DNA of 35,132 nucleotides from CAYQUL01 sp964568925 (lineage in GTDB: Bacteria > Patescibacteriota > Microgenomatia > UBA8517), in the NCBI GenBank assembly GCA_964568925.1, contig CAZMSJ010000012.1, positions 1 through 35,132 of the forward strand, in the 5' to 3' direction. How positions within the stretch are numbered: the first letter of the stretch is position 1; every line of letters starts with the position of its first letter. The position numbers and the translations under genes were made by a program. Below the pieces are notes generated by a model. It did no database searches and had not been told where the DNA came from. It saw only the letters and a list, made by a program, of their open reading frames with translations. Below, piece after piece: positions 23,969 to 31,677 of the stretch.

Positions 23969-25285
23969 TTATTTTTTAATAAAAAAGCGGAGCAAATTAC
24001 GAGATACAAAAACACCAGTATATAAACTCACTGCAATACCAAGTGCCAGTGTAATCGCAAAGCCACGAACAGGACCAGATGTGTTTAAGAAACTCCAATC
24101 AAGAGGATTCGCTAAAACAAAACAGGTGACAAGTGTCGCCACATTGGCGTCACGGATTGAATTCCATGCACGACCGAATGCAGTTTCCAATGCATACTTC
24201 GTTTCAATTCCCTTTGCCTTCTCTTCTTTAAATCTCTCAAAAACTAAAATATTACTATCAACTGCCATTCCTACTGACAATAAGAACCCAGTTATACCTG
24301 GTAAGGTCAGAACAACTGGAATCAATTTATATAAGGAAATCGTGACGGTTGAAAATACTATTAATCCAAATGCAGAGATAAGTCCAAGTTTTTTGTACAA
24401 GATAATCATGAATGCAGCGACAATACCTAAGCCAACAGCTCCAGCCATAACACTTTTCTGAACTGCCTCAGTCCCAAGCGTTGCACCAACTGTTCTCTCT
24501 TCAATCAATTGAATAGGAAGAGGAAGTGCACCGGCGTTTAATTGAATTGCAATGTCACGGGCTGCCTCCGTTGTAAAGTTCCCACTAATTTGTGCATTTC
24601 CTCCAACAATCTTGTCACTGACGACTGGTGCTGAAATAACAGAATTATCGAGAACTATTGGGAGCGGTTTCCCTTTATTTTTTTCAGTTAAACTTGCAAA
24701 CTTTTTTGCCCCTTCTTCTGAGAAGGAAATTTGAACTATTGCTTTACCACTTACCTGATCAAATGAAACTTTTGCAGATTTCAAATCTGCACCGGTTAGG
24801 TCGGTTGGTTCAATTTTTGTTTCATCAATGACTTGTGCGAAAACTAGCTGTGCCGTTTTTCCAACTAAAGCAACGGCTTGCTTGGTGTCTTTAACACCAG
24901 GAAGCTCAACCACCACTCGATTCTTACCTTCAAATTCAGTTGTTTGAATTGATGGCTCAGATACACCAAACAAATTAACACGGCGCTCAATAACAGACTT
25001 TAGTGAAGAGATTGCTTCCTTTTTGGATTCAGAAGAAACTTTTGTTGTATCAATATCAAAAACAAGTCTGCTGCCTCCGACCAAGTCGAGACCTAACAAA
25101 AGATCAAAATTTTTCTGTATTTGCGTACCATTTATATTAAAATTGATATCTTGTCGATAAAAGGTCTTGTCGAAGTTAATTGGACCTAAGTGAATTGAAA
25201 CAGGAAGTGTTTTTGGGAGTGCTATTACAACTGAGAAGAAAAAGATAACAAAGATAATAATTAAATTACGTCCTGAATGCTTCAT
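23969..25285 (-). CDS. secD: Protein translocase subunit SecD
   Basis: 438 residues. Seen: N-terminal membrane segment (about 8-26), LGLDLVGGSRLVFDID (the D-L-x-G-G motif), the P1 head and base (VIERRVNLFGVSEP, RVVVELPGV, QISGNFTTEAARDIAIQLNAGALPLPI), and five C-terminal membrane segments with GFLLSVGMAVDSNILVFERFKEE, the conserved TM4 Asp signature. It starts 3 nt after the wHTH-nucleotidyltransferase gene and abuts secF. Confidence 0.96.
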   Translation of the reverse strand: MKHSGRNLIIIFVIFFFSVVIALPKTLPVSIHLGPINFDKTFYRQDINFNINGTQIQKNFDLLLGLDLVGGSRLVFDIDTTKVSSESKKEAISSLKSVIERRVNLFGVSEPSIQTTEFEGKNRVVVELPGVKDTKQAVALVGKTAQLVFAQVIDETKIEPTDLTGADLKSAKVSFDQVSGKAIVQISFSEEGAKKFASLTEKNKGKPLPIVLDNSVISAPVVSDKIVGGNAQISGNFTTEAARDIAIQLNAGALPLPIQLIEERTVGATLGTEAVQKSVMAGAVGLGIVAAFMIILYKKLGLISAFGLIVFSTVTISLYKLIPVVLTLPGITGFLLSVGMAVDSNILVFERFKEEKAKGIETKYALETAFGRAWNSIRDANVATLVTCFVLANPLDWSFLNTSGPVRGFAITLALGIAVSLYTGVFVSRNLLRFFIKK

Positions 25286-25288
25286 ATA

Positions 25289-25873
25289 TTAGTCAACCAA
25301 CGTTTCCTCATCCCCAATAATCATTACACGACTTCCAGAGAGTATTGATAATAAGAATGGATCTCGTCTCTTCTTTCTAAAATCCAGTTCTTCTCGTCCC
25401 ATTACTGTGTAGTTAATTTCATATCCACGCTTACTTTCTTCCATGCGAATAAGCGTTGCAAGCTCAGGCAAAACAACATCCCCAACTACCAAAATATCAA
25501 CATCATCATCCTTGCGTCGTTTTTTATAGCGAGCAAAACGTCCGGAGAACATTAAGTGATTGAGTTTTCCAAGTTTTGCTCTGTTTGAAACAATAGCTCC
25601 ACCTAATCCGGTTGCTTTTGCAACCATACTCAAAATGTCACCATACATTGGGTAGTCTGAGCGAACCCAGTAATAAATTCTGTTTCCCCGACTTTCTTTC
25701 TTGATTATGCCAGCAGCTTCAAGTTTTCCTAGTTCACGTCGTACGGCATTAATTTCTTCTTTAATTTCACGCACGATACCACGGACATGGTACATCTCAT
25801 TTGGATCAGCAAATAAGAGCTCCAATATCTTAATTCGAACTTTAGACGTAATGATATCTGAAAGTAGTGACAT
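25289..25873 (-). CDS. Winged-helix protein with a nucleotidyltransferase-like C-terminal domain
   Basis: 194 residues. Residues 1-75 are an ArsR-like winged helix (VRIKILELLFADPNEMYHV, INAVRRELGKLEAAGIIKKE, NRIYYWVR). Residues about 100-190 resemble a minimal (MNT-like) nucleotidyltransferase: FSGRFARYKKRRKDDDVDIL, with the DVDILVVGD metal motif. The usual G-S before the motif reads SGRFA, so activity is uncertain. Such fusions are thought to be regulators that modify themselves or a partner; none has a settled role. It lies between the DUF3048 gene (30 nt) and secD (3 nt), probably in the same transcript. Confidence 0.7.
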   Translation of the reverse strand: MSLLSDIITSKVRIKILELLFADPNEMYHVRGIVREIKEEINAVRRELGKLEAAGIIKKESRGNRIYYWVRSDYPMYGDILSMVAKATGLGGAIVSNRAKLGKLNHLMFSGRFARYKKRRKDDDVDILVVGDVVLPELATLIRMEESKRGYEINYTVMGREELDFRKKRRDPFLLSILSGSRVMIIGDEETLVD

Positions 25874-25903
25874 GAAAGTCAGTTGGTGGGCAGGAGTTTT
25901 CGT

Positions 25904-27118
25904 TTACTTTACCGAAATAGTATTTGTTGATGGTACACCTTCGATAAAGATTCCACCTCGTACAAATGCAATTTCGACACCTTTTTCATCAAAATACTTG
26001 GTTCTCTCAAATTGGGTTGCTTTCTTCCATGTTCCATTAATCTGAGTACCATTTTGGAAAACAGATACTTTTCCTGTACCGATTACTTCATAGAACATAT
26101 GCAACTCACGATCAAGAGGACCTTTTTCCTTCACATACTGGACAACAACGTTTTTCGCAGTAAGTTGTGGCTTATCAAATTCTAAATCAGTATGTGGCTT
26201 GCCACCCTGTGATCTCTTGTATGAATTTGTTTTTGAGTCATATGACCATACCACATCAAAGTCTGGTTTGTTTGCCCAAAATTCAAAACTAATCTCTGAA
26301 GCAAGGTTTTCAGTTGCTGGCTTCTCATCAATAAACTTCCAAGAAGTAAATGTTTTACTCCATTTGCTTCCATCTTTGTCGGTTGCCCCAAAGTTTCGTT
26401 TTGCTGCTTCTTTGTATGCCTCATCAAGTGAACCAATAACTGAGTGTTCCCATGCGACTGCCGTGTCTCCTAATCGATTTACGTTACGAGTTAACACTGG
26501 AACTCCAAGATTTGATTGGCCATCCATGTCATTTCCCATACGTCCGTTTGTCCAGCCTGCCTTGGACATTGCTGCGTACACATCAACTTCTTTTGCAACA
26601 CTACCTGGGGCTTTGACTCCACCGTAGCAAGATGGGCAGAAGTTATTTGCTCCACCATAATGAACAAAGAGTGGATATCGACCATATTCAGAAGCCCAAT
26701 TAACAAAATAGATACGTGCACTACGAACTGGAGACATCTTTACTTCGTCAGCTGCTGCACCACAGTAGAAGACATTTAAGAAACGAGTAATTCCACCTTC
26801 TGCAACTGCTTCGTAGATGATGTCAGCCTTACTCATACCAGATTGAGGTCGAGCATCAACACTGTTTTCAATCATGACTGTAAGTGGTCGTCGTCCTTCC
26901 CAGATACTTCTTTCAACAGTTGTATATTTTTGACCATTTAACGGACACTCTTCAGTTTTAGGAAGGGAAGGATCAATCTTGTTTCGTGCACTGGTCACCT
27001 GAGTACTGGTAACGGGGACAATCGCAGCCTTTTGGCTACTTGAGAAATAAAGGTATGAAGCACCGGCGGAGATCAAATAGATTCCAGCGAGTAAAGACCA
27101 TAGTGTTGTTTTATTCAT
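25904..27118 (-). CDS. DUF3048 domain-containing exported protein (YerB-like)
   Basis: 404 residues. An N-terminal membrane segment (about 6-26) is followed by the DUF3048 N-terminal domain (RPLTVMIENSVDARPQSGMS, ADIIYEAVAEGGITRF, SPVRSARIYFVNWASEY) and the C-terminal domain (NVVVQYV, GTGKVSVFQNGTQINGTWKK). The family is extracytoplasmic; the function is unknown and no lipobox Cys is present here. Two Cys (NFCPSCYGG) sit in a loop that may form a disulfide or metal site. It starts 8 nt after the DUF4446 gene and lies upstream of secDF. Confidence 0.88.
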   Translation of the reverse strand: MNKTTLWSLLAGIYLISAGASYLYFSSSQKAAIVPVTSTQVTSARNKIDPSLPKTEECPLNGQKYTTVERSIWEGRRPLTVMIENSVDARPQSGMSKADIIYEAVAEGGITRFLNVFYCGAAADEVKMSPVRSARIYFVNWASEYGRYPLFVHYGGANNFCPSCYGGVKAPGSVAKEVDVYAAMSKAGWTNGRMGNDMDGQSNLGVPVLTRNVNRLGDTAVAWEHSVIGSLDEAYKEAAKRNFGATDKDGSKWSKTFTSWKFIDEKPATENLASEISFEFWANKPDFDVVWSYDSKTNSYKRSQGGKPHTDLEFDKPQLTAKNVVVQYVKEKGPLDRELHMFYEVIGTGKVSVFQNGTQINGTWKKATQFERTKYFDEKGVEIAFVRGGIFIEGVPSTNTISVK

Positions 27119-27126
27119 AACGTATA

Positions 27127-27582
27127 TTATTGCGACTTTTTCATTGCGATTTCAATGGCCTTCTGTTCTTCCTTCGAAAGTGTTGACTTTGAAACACCAT
27201 TTACGATCGGTTTTGCATACACTCGAGTCTTTTCTCTCGTATGTAATCCTGTAAATACAATACCTGTTCCTTTTGCATCAAGCAAACTTACAGAAAAACT
27301 TTGGTCTCCCCCCGTTTCAGCAAATGGGTTAAATCGAACAAACCCCATTCTTTGAAAAAAGTGTTGTTTTTCTGCGGTCAATTGGTTTTCCCAATCAAGA
27401 CCCCGAGCAAACAAACTATCAAAGGTTTGATATTTTTTCTGAACTTCTTCTAAAACATCAATCGCCTTCTTGTCTTCACCAAATAAATTTGAAACTCTCT
27501 GTTGAAAAGACAAAACTTTGTAGAGAGAAAATAAACTTACAATGAGTGAAAAAACGACCAAAACTAGTAAAATACTATTCAT
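27127..27582 (-). CDS. DUF4446 family membrane-anchored protein
   Basis: 151 residues. One N-terminal membrane segment (about 3-23), a coiled-coil-like stretch, and the DUF4446 core: MGFVRFNPFAETGGDQSFSV, SLLDAKGTGIVFTGLHTRE, RVYAKPI and LSKEEQKAIEIA. Function unknown; members often sit near parB and chromosome-partition genes, which are not seen here. The frame opens at 27618, but that start overlaps the -10 of the promoter, so the ATG at 27582 is preferred. It is the first gene of the series running to secF. Confidence 0.85.
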   Translation of the reverse strand: MNSILLVLVVFSLIVSLFSLYKVLSFQQRVSNLFGEDKKAIDVLEEVQKKYQTFDSLFARGLDWENQLTAEKQHFFQRMGFVRFNPFAETGGDQSFSVSLLDAKGTGIVFTGLHTREKTRVYAKPIVNGVSKSTLSKEEQKAIEIAMKKSQ

Positions 27583-27603
27583 AGACTGAACGTGCGTCCG
27601 GCC

Positions 27604-27632
27604 AGTATAATATGACATTCAGTGTAGTGTAA
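27604..27632. promoter_or_regulatory. Divergent promoter region between the DUF4446 gene and nth
   Basis: Minus strand: TTACAC (27627-27632), 17 bp, TATACT (27604-27609). Plus strand: TATAAT (27606-27611), 23 nt before the nth ATG, with no good -35. The two -10 boxes overlap on opposite strands by 4 bp. Confidence 0.55.
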
Positions 27633-27634
27633 AT

Positions 27635-28237
27635 ATGGACAAATATCAAAAAGTGTTTGATGTTTTCGAGAAAAACTATCGTTTAGTTCCTCTCGAAATT
27701 TTTAAAGATGACCCCTTTCAAAGCTTAGTTGCAACCATGATGAGTGCGAGAACAAACGATGACACGACTGTTGTCGCCGCACAAAAGCTTTTTTCTGTAG
27801 CTCCAACGGCAGAGAAACTGGCAGCACTTCCAGTTGAAGAGATTGCCAAACTTATTTACCCGGTAGGTTTCTACAAAACAAAGGCAAAACAACTGCAGGC
27901 AATCGCACAAACGATTACAACAACCTTTGGAGGAAACGTCCCCAAGACTCGTGAAGAATTAGTGAGCCTTCCTGGCGTTGGACGAAAGACTGCTAATTTA
28001 GTTATGAATAGAGCATTTGGCATACCCGCGATCGCTGTCGACACTCATGTACATCGAATAACCAATATGCTTGGATGGGTACACACAAAAACACCAGAAC
28101 AAACTGAATTAGCACTGTTGGCGAGTCTTCCAGAAAAGTATTGGACACAAACAAACAATCTCTTCGTGAGTATTGGAAGACAATTTAGATCAATTCCTAA
28201 ATTAACAAATTTTCTAAAAGAAAACGGACTGCTTTAA
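27635..28237 (+). CDS. nth: Endonuclease III, lacking the iron-sulfur cluster
   Basis: 200 residues. A DNA glycosylase/AP lyase for oxidised pyrimidines. The helix-hairpin-helix SLPGVGRKTANLVMNRAFG carries the catalytic Lys (K118), and IAVDTHVHR carries the catalytic Asp (D136). The protein has no cysteine at all, so the four-Cys [4Fe-4S] loop that normally follows is missing and the C-terminus is short (SIPKLTNFLKENGLL). The usual SAQTTD reads SARTND. Its 3' end overlaps that of the convergent CAP-domain gene by 4 bp. Confidence 0.92.
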   Translation: MDKYQKVFDVFEKNYRLVPLEIFKDDPFQSLVATMMSARTNDDTTVVAAQKLFSVAPTAEKLAALPVEEIAKLIYPVGFYKTKAKQLQAIAQTITTTFGGNVPKTREELVSLPGVGRKTANLVMNRAFGIPAIAVDTHVHRITNMLGWVHTKTPEQTELALLASLPEKYWTQTNNLFVSIGRQFRSIPKLTNFLKENGLL

Positions 28238-28842
28238 TAAGCTGTAATTGCTACTGCAAAACTATTTTGCGCATATATACACCCCCATACATATTCTCCA
28301 CCTGTTAGAAGCTTCTTGTGCCCCAAAGTGTTCTCCCACAAAGAGACTGCGTCAGTAGGACTTGTTGCTCCTTGTACTAAAAACTCAGTCAATGTGTATT
28401 TCTCGTATAGCCACTTCAAGTCTGGTCTCTTCTCTGGCATCGTACTAAAACCTTCATGACCATCAAGCTTGCCAGCTTCCAAGAGTTGATTTAAACGAAT
28501 CGATGCAAGCGTACACAGTTCATCTCGTTGCCCCAAAGCATTTACTCCAAACTCTACTCTTCGTTTGTTAACAGCGGTCCACAACTCAGGACCACCCCAT
28601 GCAACATTTTTTACAGCCGGAACACTTGAGGCGACCGGGGTACTCGCTGGAAGTGTAGTAGGTTTAAAAGCAATCTGTTTATTTTGAAATTGATGAACAA
28701 GTGAATCGATTTCTGTCTGAGCTGCTTGACTTGCACTCTTTTGTCCATTTGTGTAGCCAACAGAAACTCCGTATTGAAAAACAAGGGTTAAACAAACAGA
28801 GATGGCTAATGAATAGAAGAGAACGGAAAAGATGGATCTCAT
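28234..28842 (-). CDS. Exported CAP-domain (SCP/PR-1-like) protein
   Basis: 202 residues. A membrane segment (about 5-30) is followed by a linker rich in Ser, Thr and Pro and a CAP-like domain from about 82: LWTAVNKRRVEFGVNALGQ, LCTLASIRLNQLL, DGHEGF, SLWENTLGHKKLLTGGEY, WGCIYAQN. This matches the bacterial CAP pattern (N..R...G...L, then dH, W..S..H, GC.y), with Ser replaced by Thr in WENTLGH. Role unknown; it acts outside the membrane. It overlaps dtd by 4 bp (ATGA). Confidence 0.75.
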   Translation of the reverse strand: MRSIFSVLFYSLAISVCLTLVFQYGVSVGYTNGQKSASQAAQTEIDSLVHQFQNKQIAFKPTTLPASTPVASSVPAVKNVAWGGPELWTAVNKRRVEFGVNALGQRDELCTLASIRLNQLLEAGKLDGHEGFSTMPEKRPDLKWLYEKYTLTEFLVQGATSPTDAVSLWENTLGHKKLLTGGEYVWGCIYAQNSFAVAITAY

Positions 28843-29282
28843 GCTTCCAGTATAATCGTAACAGGACCATCTAAGGAAAGATCGATATCCATGTAGTTTC
28901 CAAATGAACCAATTTCAACAGGCACACCACCTTGTTTAAGCTCTTCAATAAACAATTCATAGAGTACTTGTGCTTTGTCTGGTTCGAGACTCTCGATAAA
29001 TGATGGTCTATTCCCGTCCTTTGTATTTGCATACAAGGTAAATTGAGAAACAACCAAAAGGGAGGCTTTTGCATCAGTAATAGAACGATTCATTTTGTCA
29101 CTTTCGTCAGACATCACCCGCAATTTTAAAAGCTTTTGAGCAATGGTTGTAACTTCCTGTTTTGTGTCGCCTTTTTTAAAACCAACCAACACAAAAAGGC
29201 CGTGCTTGATGCTGCCGGTAACAGTTCCAGTATGGTGTTCTGTTACCACCCCTTTGGTAACTCGTTGTATTACGATTTTCAT
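28839..29282 (-). CDS. dtd: D-aminoacyl-tRNA deacylase
   Basis: 147 residues, the usual length. It hydrolyses D-amino acids (and Gly from tRNA-Ala) off tRNA. Motifs: MKIVIQRVTKGVV start, LLVVSQFTLYANT (family SQFTLYgD), GNRPSF, and the cross-subunit GP motif in LDGPVTIIL. An extended -10 TGATATACT lies 12 nt before the ATG. The downstream CAP gene overlaps it by 4 bp. Confidence 0.95.
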   Translation of the reverse strand: MKIVIQRVTKGVVTEHHTGTVTGSIKHGLFVLVGFKKGDTKQEVTTIAQKLLKLRVMSDESDKMNRSITDAKASLLVVSQFTLYANTKDGNRPSFIESLEPDKAQVLYELFIEELKQGGVPVEIGSFGNYMDIDLSLDGPVTIILEA

Positions 29283-29294
29283 TTTGAAAAGACT

Positions 29295-29303
29295 AGTATA
29301 TCA
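29295..29303 (-). promoter_or_regulatory. Extended -10 promoter of dtd
   Basis: Minus-strand TGATATACT, 12 nt before the ATG at 29282. No good -35 at 17 bp. It lies just beyond the rnpB terminator. Confidence 0.5.
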
Positions 29304-29327
29304 AACACGAAAAACAATTCTTACGCA

Positions 29328-29354
29328 CAAGAAAACCCACCTTTTCAAGTGGGT
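29328..29354 (-). terminator. Terminator of rnpB
   Basis: Minus-strand stem of about 7 bp, ACCCACTT paired with AGGTGGGT (29335-29354), followed by TTTTCTTG. It lies just past the rnpB 3' strand. Confidence 0.8.
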
Positions 29355-29360
29355 CTCCTG

Positions 29361-29729
29361 TTGTCTAGTGATTGTAAGCCAGGTTCTGTTTTATAAAATC
29401 ATCCATCTAAGCCCTGAACCTTACGACGTTTTCATTTGCATGAAATTGAGAAAGACATCTATTTGACGTCGAATTCGCAGGTTGCAGCAAGGGGGATTGT
29501 CCGTTTCAGCTTTGTACATATGTCGTTAAACACGTAGCACAAAGATCGTTTCTGTTACTCTCACGAAGAGTCATTTCTCCTCATGTGTTCTTCCTCTTTC
29601 GAAGAGAACCACCGTATATTCCTGGTTACCCAGAAATACCTGCCAGATTTAACCGGCACACCATGTCTTTCAGCTGCCTGGACTTTCCTCTCGAAGTTGC
29701 CTTCAAGCGATTTTTCATCTGCCAGACTA
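29361..29729 (-). ncRNA. rnpB: RNase P RNA
   Basis: The catalytic RNA of RNase P, which trims tRNA 5' leaders. On the minus strand the conserved GAGAGGAAAGTCC segment (start of the core helix P4) is near 29690, an ACAGAAA segment follows mid-way, and the 3' part contains GCTTAGATGGATGATT and ACAGAACCTGGCTTA, matching the conserved 3' end of bacterial RNase P RNAs. A short P1 helix can form between GTCTGG near the 5' end and CTAGAC at 29363-29368. The ends are set by P1, the promoter and the terminator, and are accurate to a few bases. This accounts for the 489-base stretch without a protein gene (29283-29771). Confidence 0.95.
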
Positions 29730-29734
29730 TGGAT

Positions 29735-29763
29735 AGTATACCAAGAAAACAGTATTTTGTAAA
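29735..29763 (-). promoter_or_regulatory. rnpB promoter
   Basis: Minus-strand TTTACA (29758-29763), 17-bp spacer, TATACT (29735-29740). The expected start is 6-7 nt downstream, at the rnpB 5' end. It lies just after the stop of the permease gene. Confidence 0.7.
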
Positions 29764-29771
29764 TTATGGGA

Positions 29772-30764
29772 TTATTCCTCTGAAGCGAATTTATAGTGGT
29801 AATAGGTCTCTAAAAGAACCCGGATGGTAATAGCAACTGGAACTGACAACACGGCTCCTACGATTCCATATACACGAGCACCAATAATCAAAGATAACAA
29901 GGTAATTATTGGGTTTACCCCAGCCTGTTTTTGCATGACCTTTGGAACAAAGACATAAGCCTCTACCTGCTGAACGAGAAACGCCAAGGCAATAGTTGCC
30001 ATACCAGTAATTGGGGATACTCCAAAACCAACGATAGCTGCTGGAAGTGCAGCAAGTATTGGTCCCAAGTTTGGCACCGCTTCAAGAATACCGGCAAGAA
30101 TTGAAAGCGAAAGTGCGTAAGGTACTCCGAGAATTAAAAATCCAACATAATTTGATAACCCAACAATAATCATAAGGAGCATCTGTCCTCGAGCCCACCC
30201 TCCGAGCTGTCTCTCGAGAGCACTTAAGACTGATTCAATCTTTTTAACCTGCCCTTCATGCAAATAGTTTGAAAGTTGATGAGTTATGTCCCGGCGAGCA
30301 AGCAAAAAGTACAAAGCAAAAATAAGTACAGCAACGATTGTGAGTACATTTGAAAAGACTTCAATTGAAATAGATAACAACTGAGAAGGGAGCCCAGCCA
30401 GTTGGCTTGTTAGTTGCTTTGTCATTGCATCGACAATTTCATTTGGAATATGGAGTTCTGCTAAGTATCGTGGAAGAGCAACTGCAAAGTTTGTGGTCTG
30501 AACAACTAAAAGTGGAACCATGTTGGCTACCGCAAAAATAAAGATTGAGAGGCCCGTTAAATACACAATAACGATTGAGACTGGACGTGGGATGCGCTTC
30601 TTCTCAAGTTTTGTAATAAGTGGATTCAGGACAATTGTGATTAAAAGCGCTACAAAGAGCTGGACCAAGATGTCACGAATATAGAACAAAAAACCAAGCC
30701 CTATTAAAAAGAGGGTGGTAAAAATGATTGTTCGATGTGAGACTTCTACTTTGCGCGGTGTCAT
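29772..30764 (-). CDS. AI-2E family permease (TqsA/PerM-like membrane protein)
   Basis: 330 residues with about eight membrane segments. Family features: the N-terminal pair of helices and FVALLITIVLNPLITKLEK, a central variable domain (SNYLHEGQVKKIESVLSALE), then RGQMLLMIIVGLSNYVGFLI, LAGILEAVPNLGPILAALPA, QQVEAYVFVPKVM and GARVYGIVGAVLSVPVAI. Substrates in this family range from signal molecules to ions, and none can be inferred here. The start overlaps the miaA stop by 4 bp (ATGA), so the two are coupled. Confidence 0.9.
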   Translation of the reverse strand: MTPRKVEVSHRTIIFTTLFLIGLGFLFYIRDILVQLFVALLITIVLNPLITKLEKKRIPRPVSIVIVYLTGLSIFIFAVANMVPLLVVQTTNFAVALPRYLAELHIPNEIVDAMTKQLTSQLAGLPSQLLSISIEVFSNVLTIVAVLIFALYFLLARRDITHQLSNYLHEGQVKKIESVLSALERQLGGWARGQMLLMIIVGLSNYVGFLILGVPYALSLSILAGILEAVPNLGPILAALPAAIVGFGVSPITGMATIALAFLVQQVEAYVFVPKVMQKQAGVNPIITLLSLIIGARVYGIVGAVLSVPVAITIRVLLETYYHYKFASEE

Positions 30765-31657
30765 GTTTGTTTATTTTCCCATGTTTTTATATATTGTTCC
30801 ACTTTTTGCTCCATATTAGGCTCTACTATTGAAACCCAGTTCACTCGACTATCTTGTTTAAACCAGGTAATTTGTCTTTTCACATATTTTTTCTCTTGCA
30901 GTTTCCACTCTGCAATCGCTTCGTCTTTCGTGGATTTTCCTTCAAAGTAATCTTTCAATTGTCGATACCCTAGAGATGTCATCGATTGACTTTCAAATGA
31001 AACACCTGACGACAAAAGCTTCTCTACCTCTTCAAAAACTCCAGAAGCTATTCTTTCCGCAATATTCTCCTCTACCCGTTTATAGAGCACCTCAAGAGGT
31101 GCCGTTAACCCGATAAAGAGCGTATCGTACAAAGACTTCTCCTTCATTGGTAAAACTGTCGATTGAGCAATTTCAATTGCACGAATGAGTCTTCGTGGGT
31201 TATTCCGATCTGATTCATTCATTCGGGCAAGCTTTTCTGGATCAGCGTTCTCAAGTTCAAGAATTAATTGGGAAACTGAAAAGTCATGTAGTCGCTCACG
31301 CAAGGCCGCGTCCTGTGGAACATTTGCTGTCTCAATTCCATCTACTGCTGCGCGAATATAGAGACCGGTTCCCCCAACAAGCAATGGAAGTTTTTTGCGA
31401 GATGCAATTTCATCAATTTTTTCTCGTGCAAATGTTTGGTAATGGCTTACACTAAATTCCTCAGTAGGTTTCGCTAAGTCATACCCCCAAATATCAACTT
31501 CGTCTGAAAAGCGCTTCCCAGTACCAATATCCATCCCCTCATACACTTGTCTTGAATCAGCTGAAATAATTTCTCCTCCAAATTTTTTTGCCAATTGAAT
31601 CGAAAGTGCTGTTTTACCTGTCGCCGTTGGCCCAACAATTACTAATAGTTTTTGCAT
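30761..31657 (-). CDS. miaA: tRNA dimethylallyltransferase
   Basis: 298 residues. It adds dimethylallyl to A37 of tRNAs that read U-starting codons. Seen: P-loop VGPTATGKTALS, EIISADSRQVYEGMDIGT, LPLLVGGTGLYIRA, NNPRRLIRAIEI, MTSLGYRQLKDY, and WFKQDSRVNW near the end. The frame allows a start two codons earlier at 31663, but the ATG at 31657 lies exactly 6 nt after TATAAT (complement of 31664-31669) without a Shine-Dalgarno sequence, so a leaderless start is likely. Divergent from the helical-repeat gene, with 20 bp between the two start codons. Confidence 0.94.
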   Translation of the reverse strand: MQKLLVIVGPTATGKTALSIQLAKKFGGEIISADSRQVYEGMDIGTGKRFSDEVDIWGYDLAKPTEEFSVSHYQTFAREKIDEIASRKKLPLLVGGTGLYIRAAVDGIETANVPQDAALRERLHDFSVSQLILELENADPEKLARMNESDRNNPRRLIRAIEIAQSTVLPMKEKSLYDTLFIGLTAPLEVLYKRVEENIAERIASGVFEEVEKLLSSGVSFESQSMTSLGYRQLKDYFEGKSTKDEAIAEWKLQEKKYVKRQITWFKQDSRVNWVSIVEPNMEQKVEQYIKTWENKQT

Positions 31658-31663
31658 GTGCAT

Positions 31664-31671
31664 ATTATAAT
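31664..31671. promoter_or_regulatory. Two opposing TATAAT boxes serving miaA and the helical-repeat gene
   Basis: ATTATAAT contains TATAAT on the plus strand (31666-31671) and on the minus strand (31664-31669), overlapping by 4 bp. Each ends exactly 6 nt before a start codon (31678 plus, 31657 minus). No convincing -35 boxes. Confidence 0.55.
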
Positions 31672-31677
31672 GGAGAA

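Noticed and set aside
29283..29771. Short plus-strand open frames (for example 29585-29830) as genes
   Set aside because: The region is the reverse complement of the RNase P RNA with its promoter and terminator.
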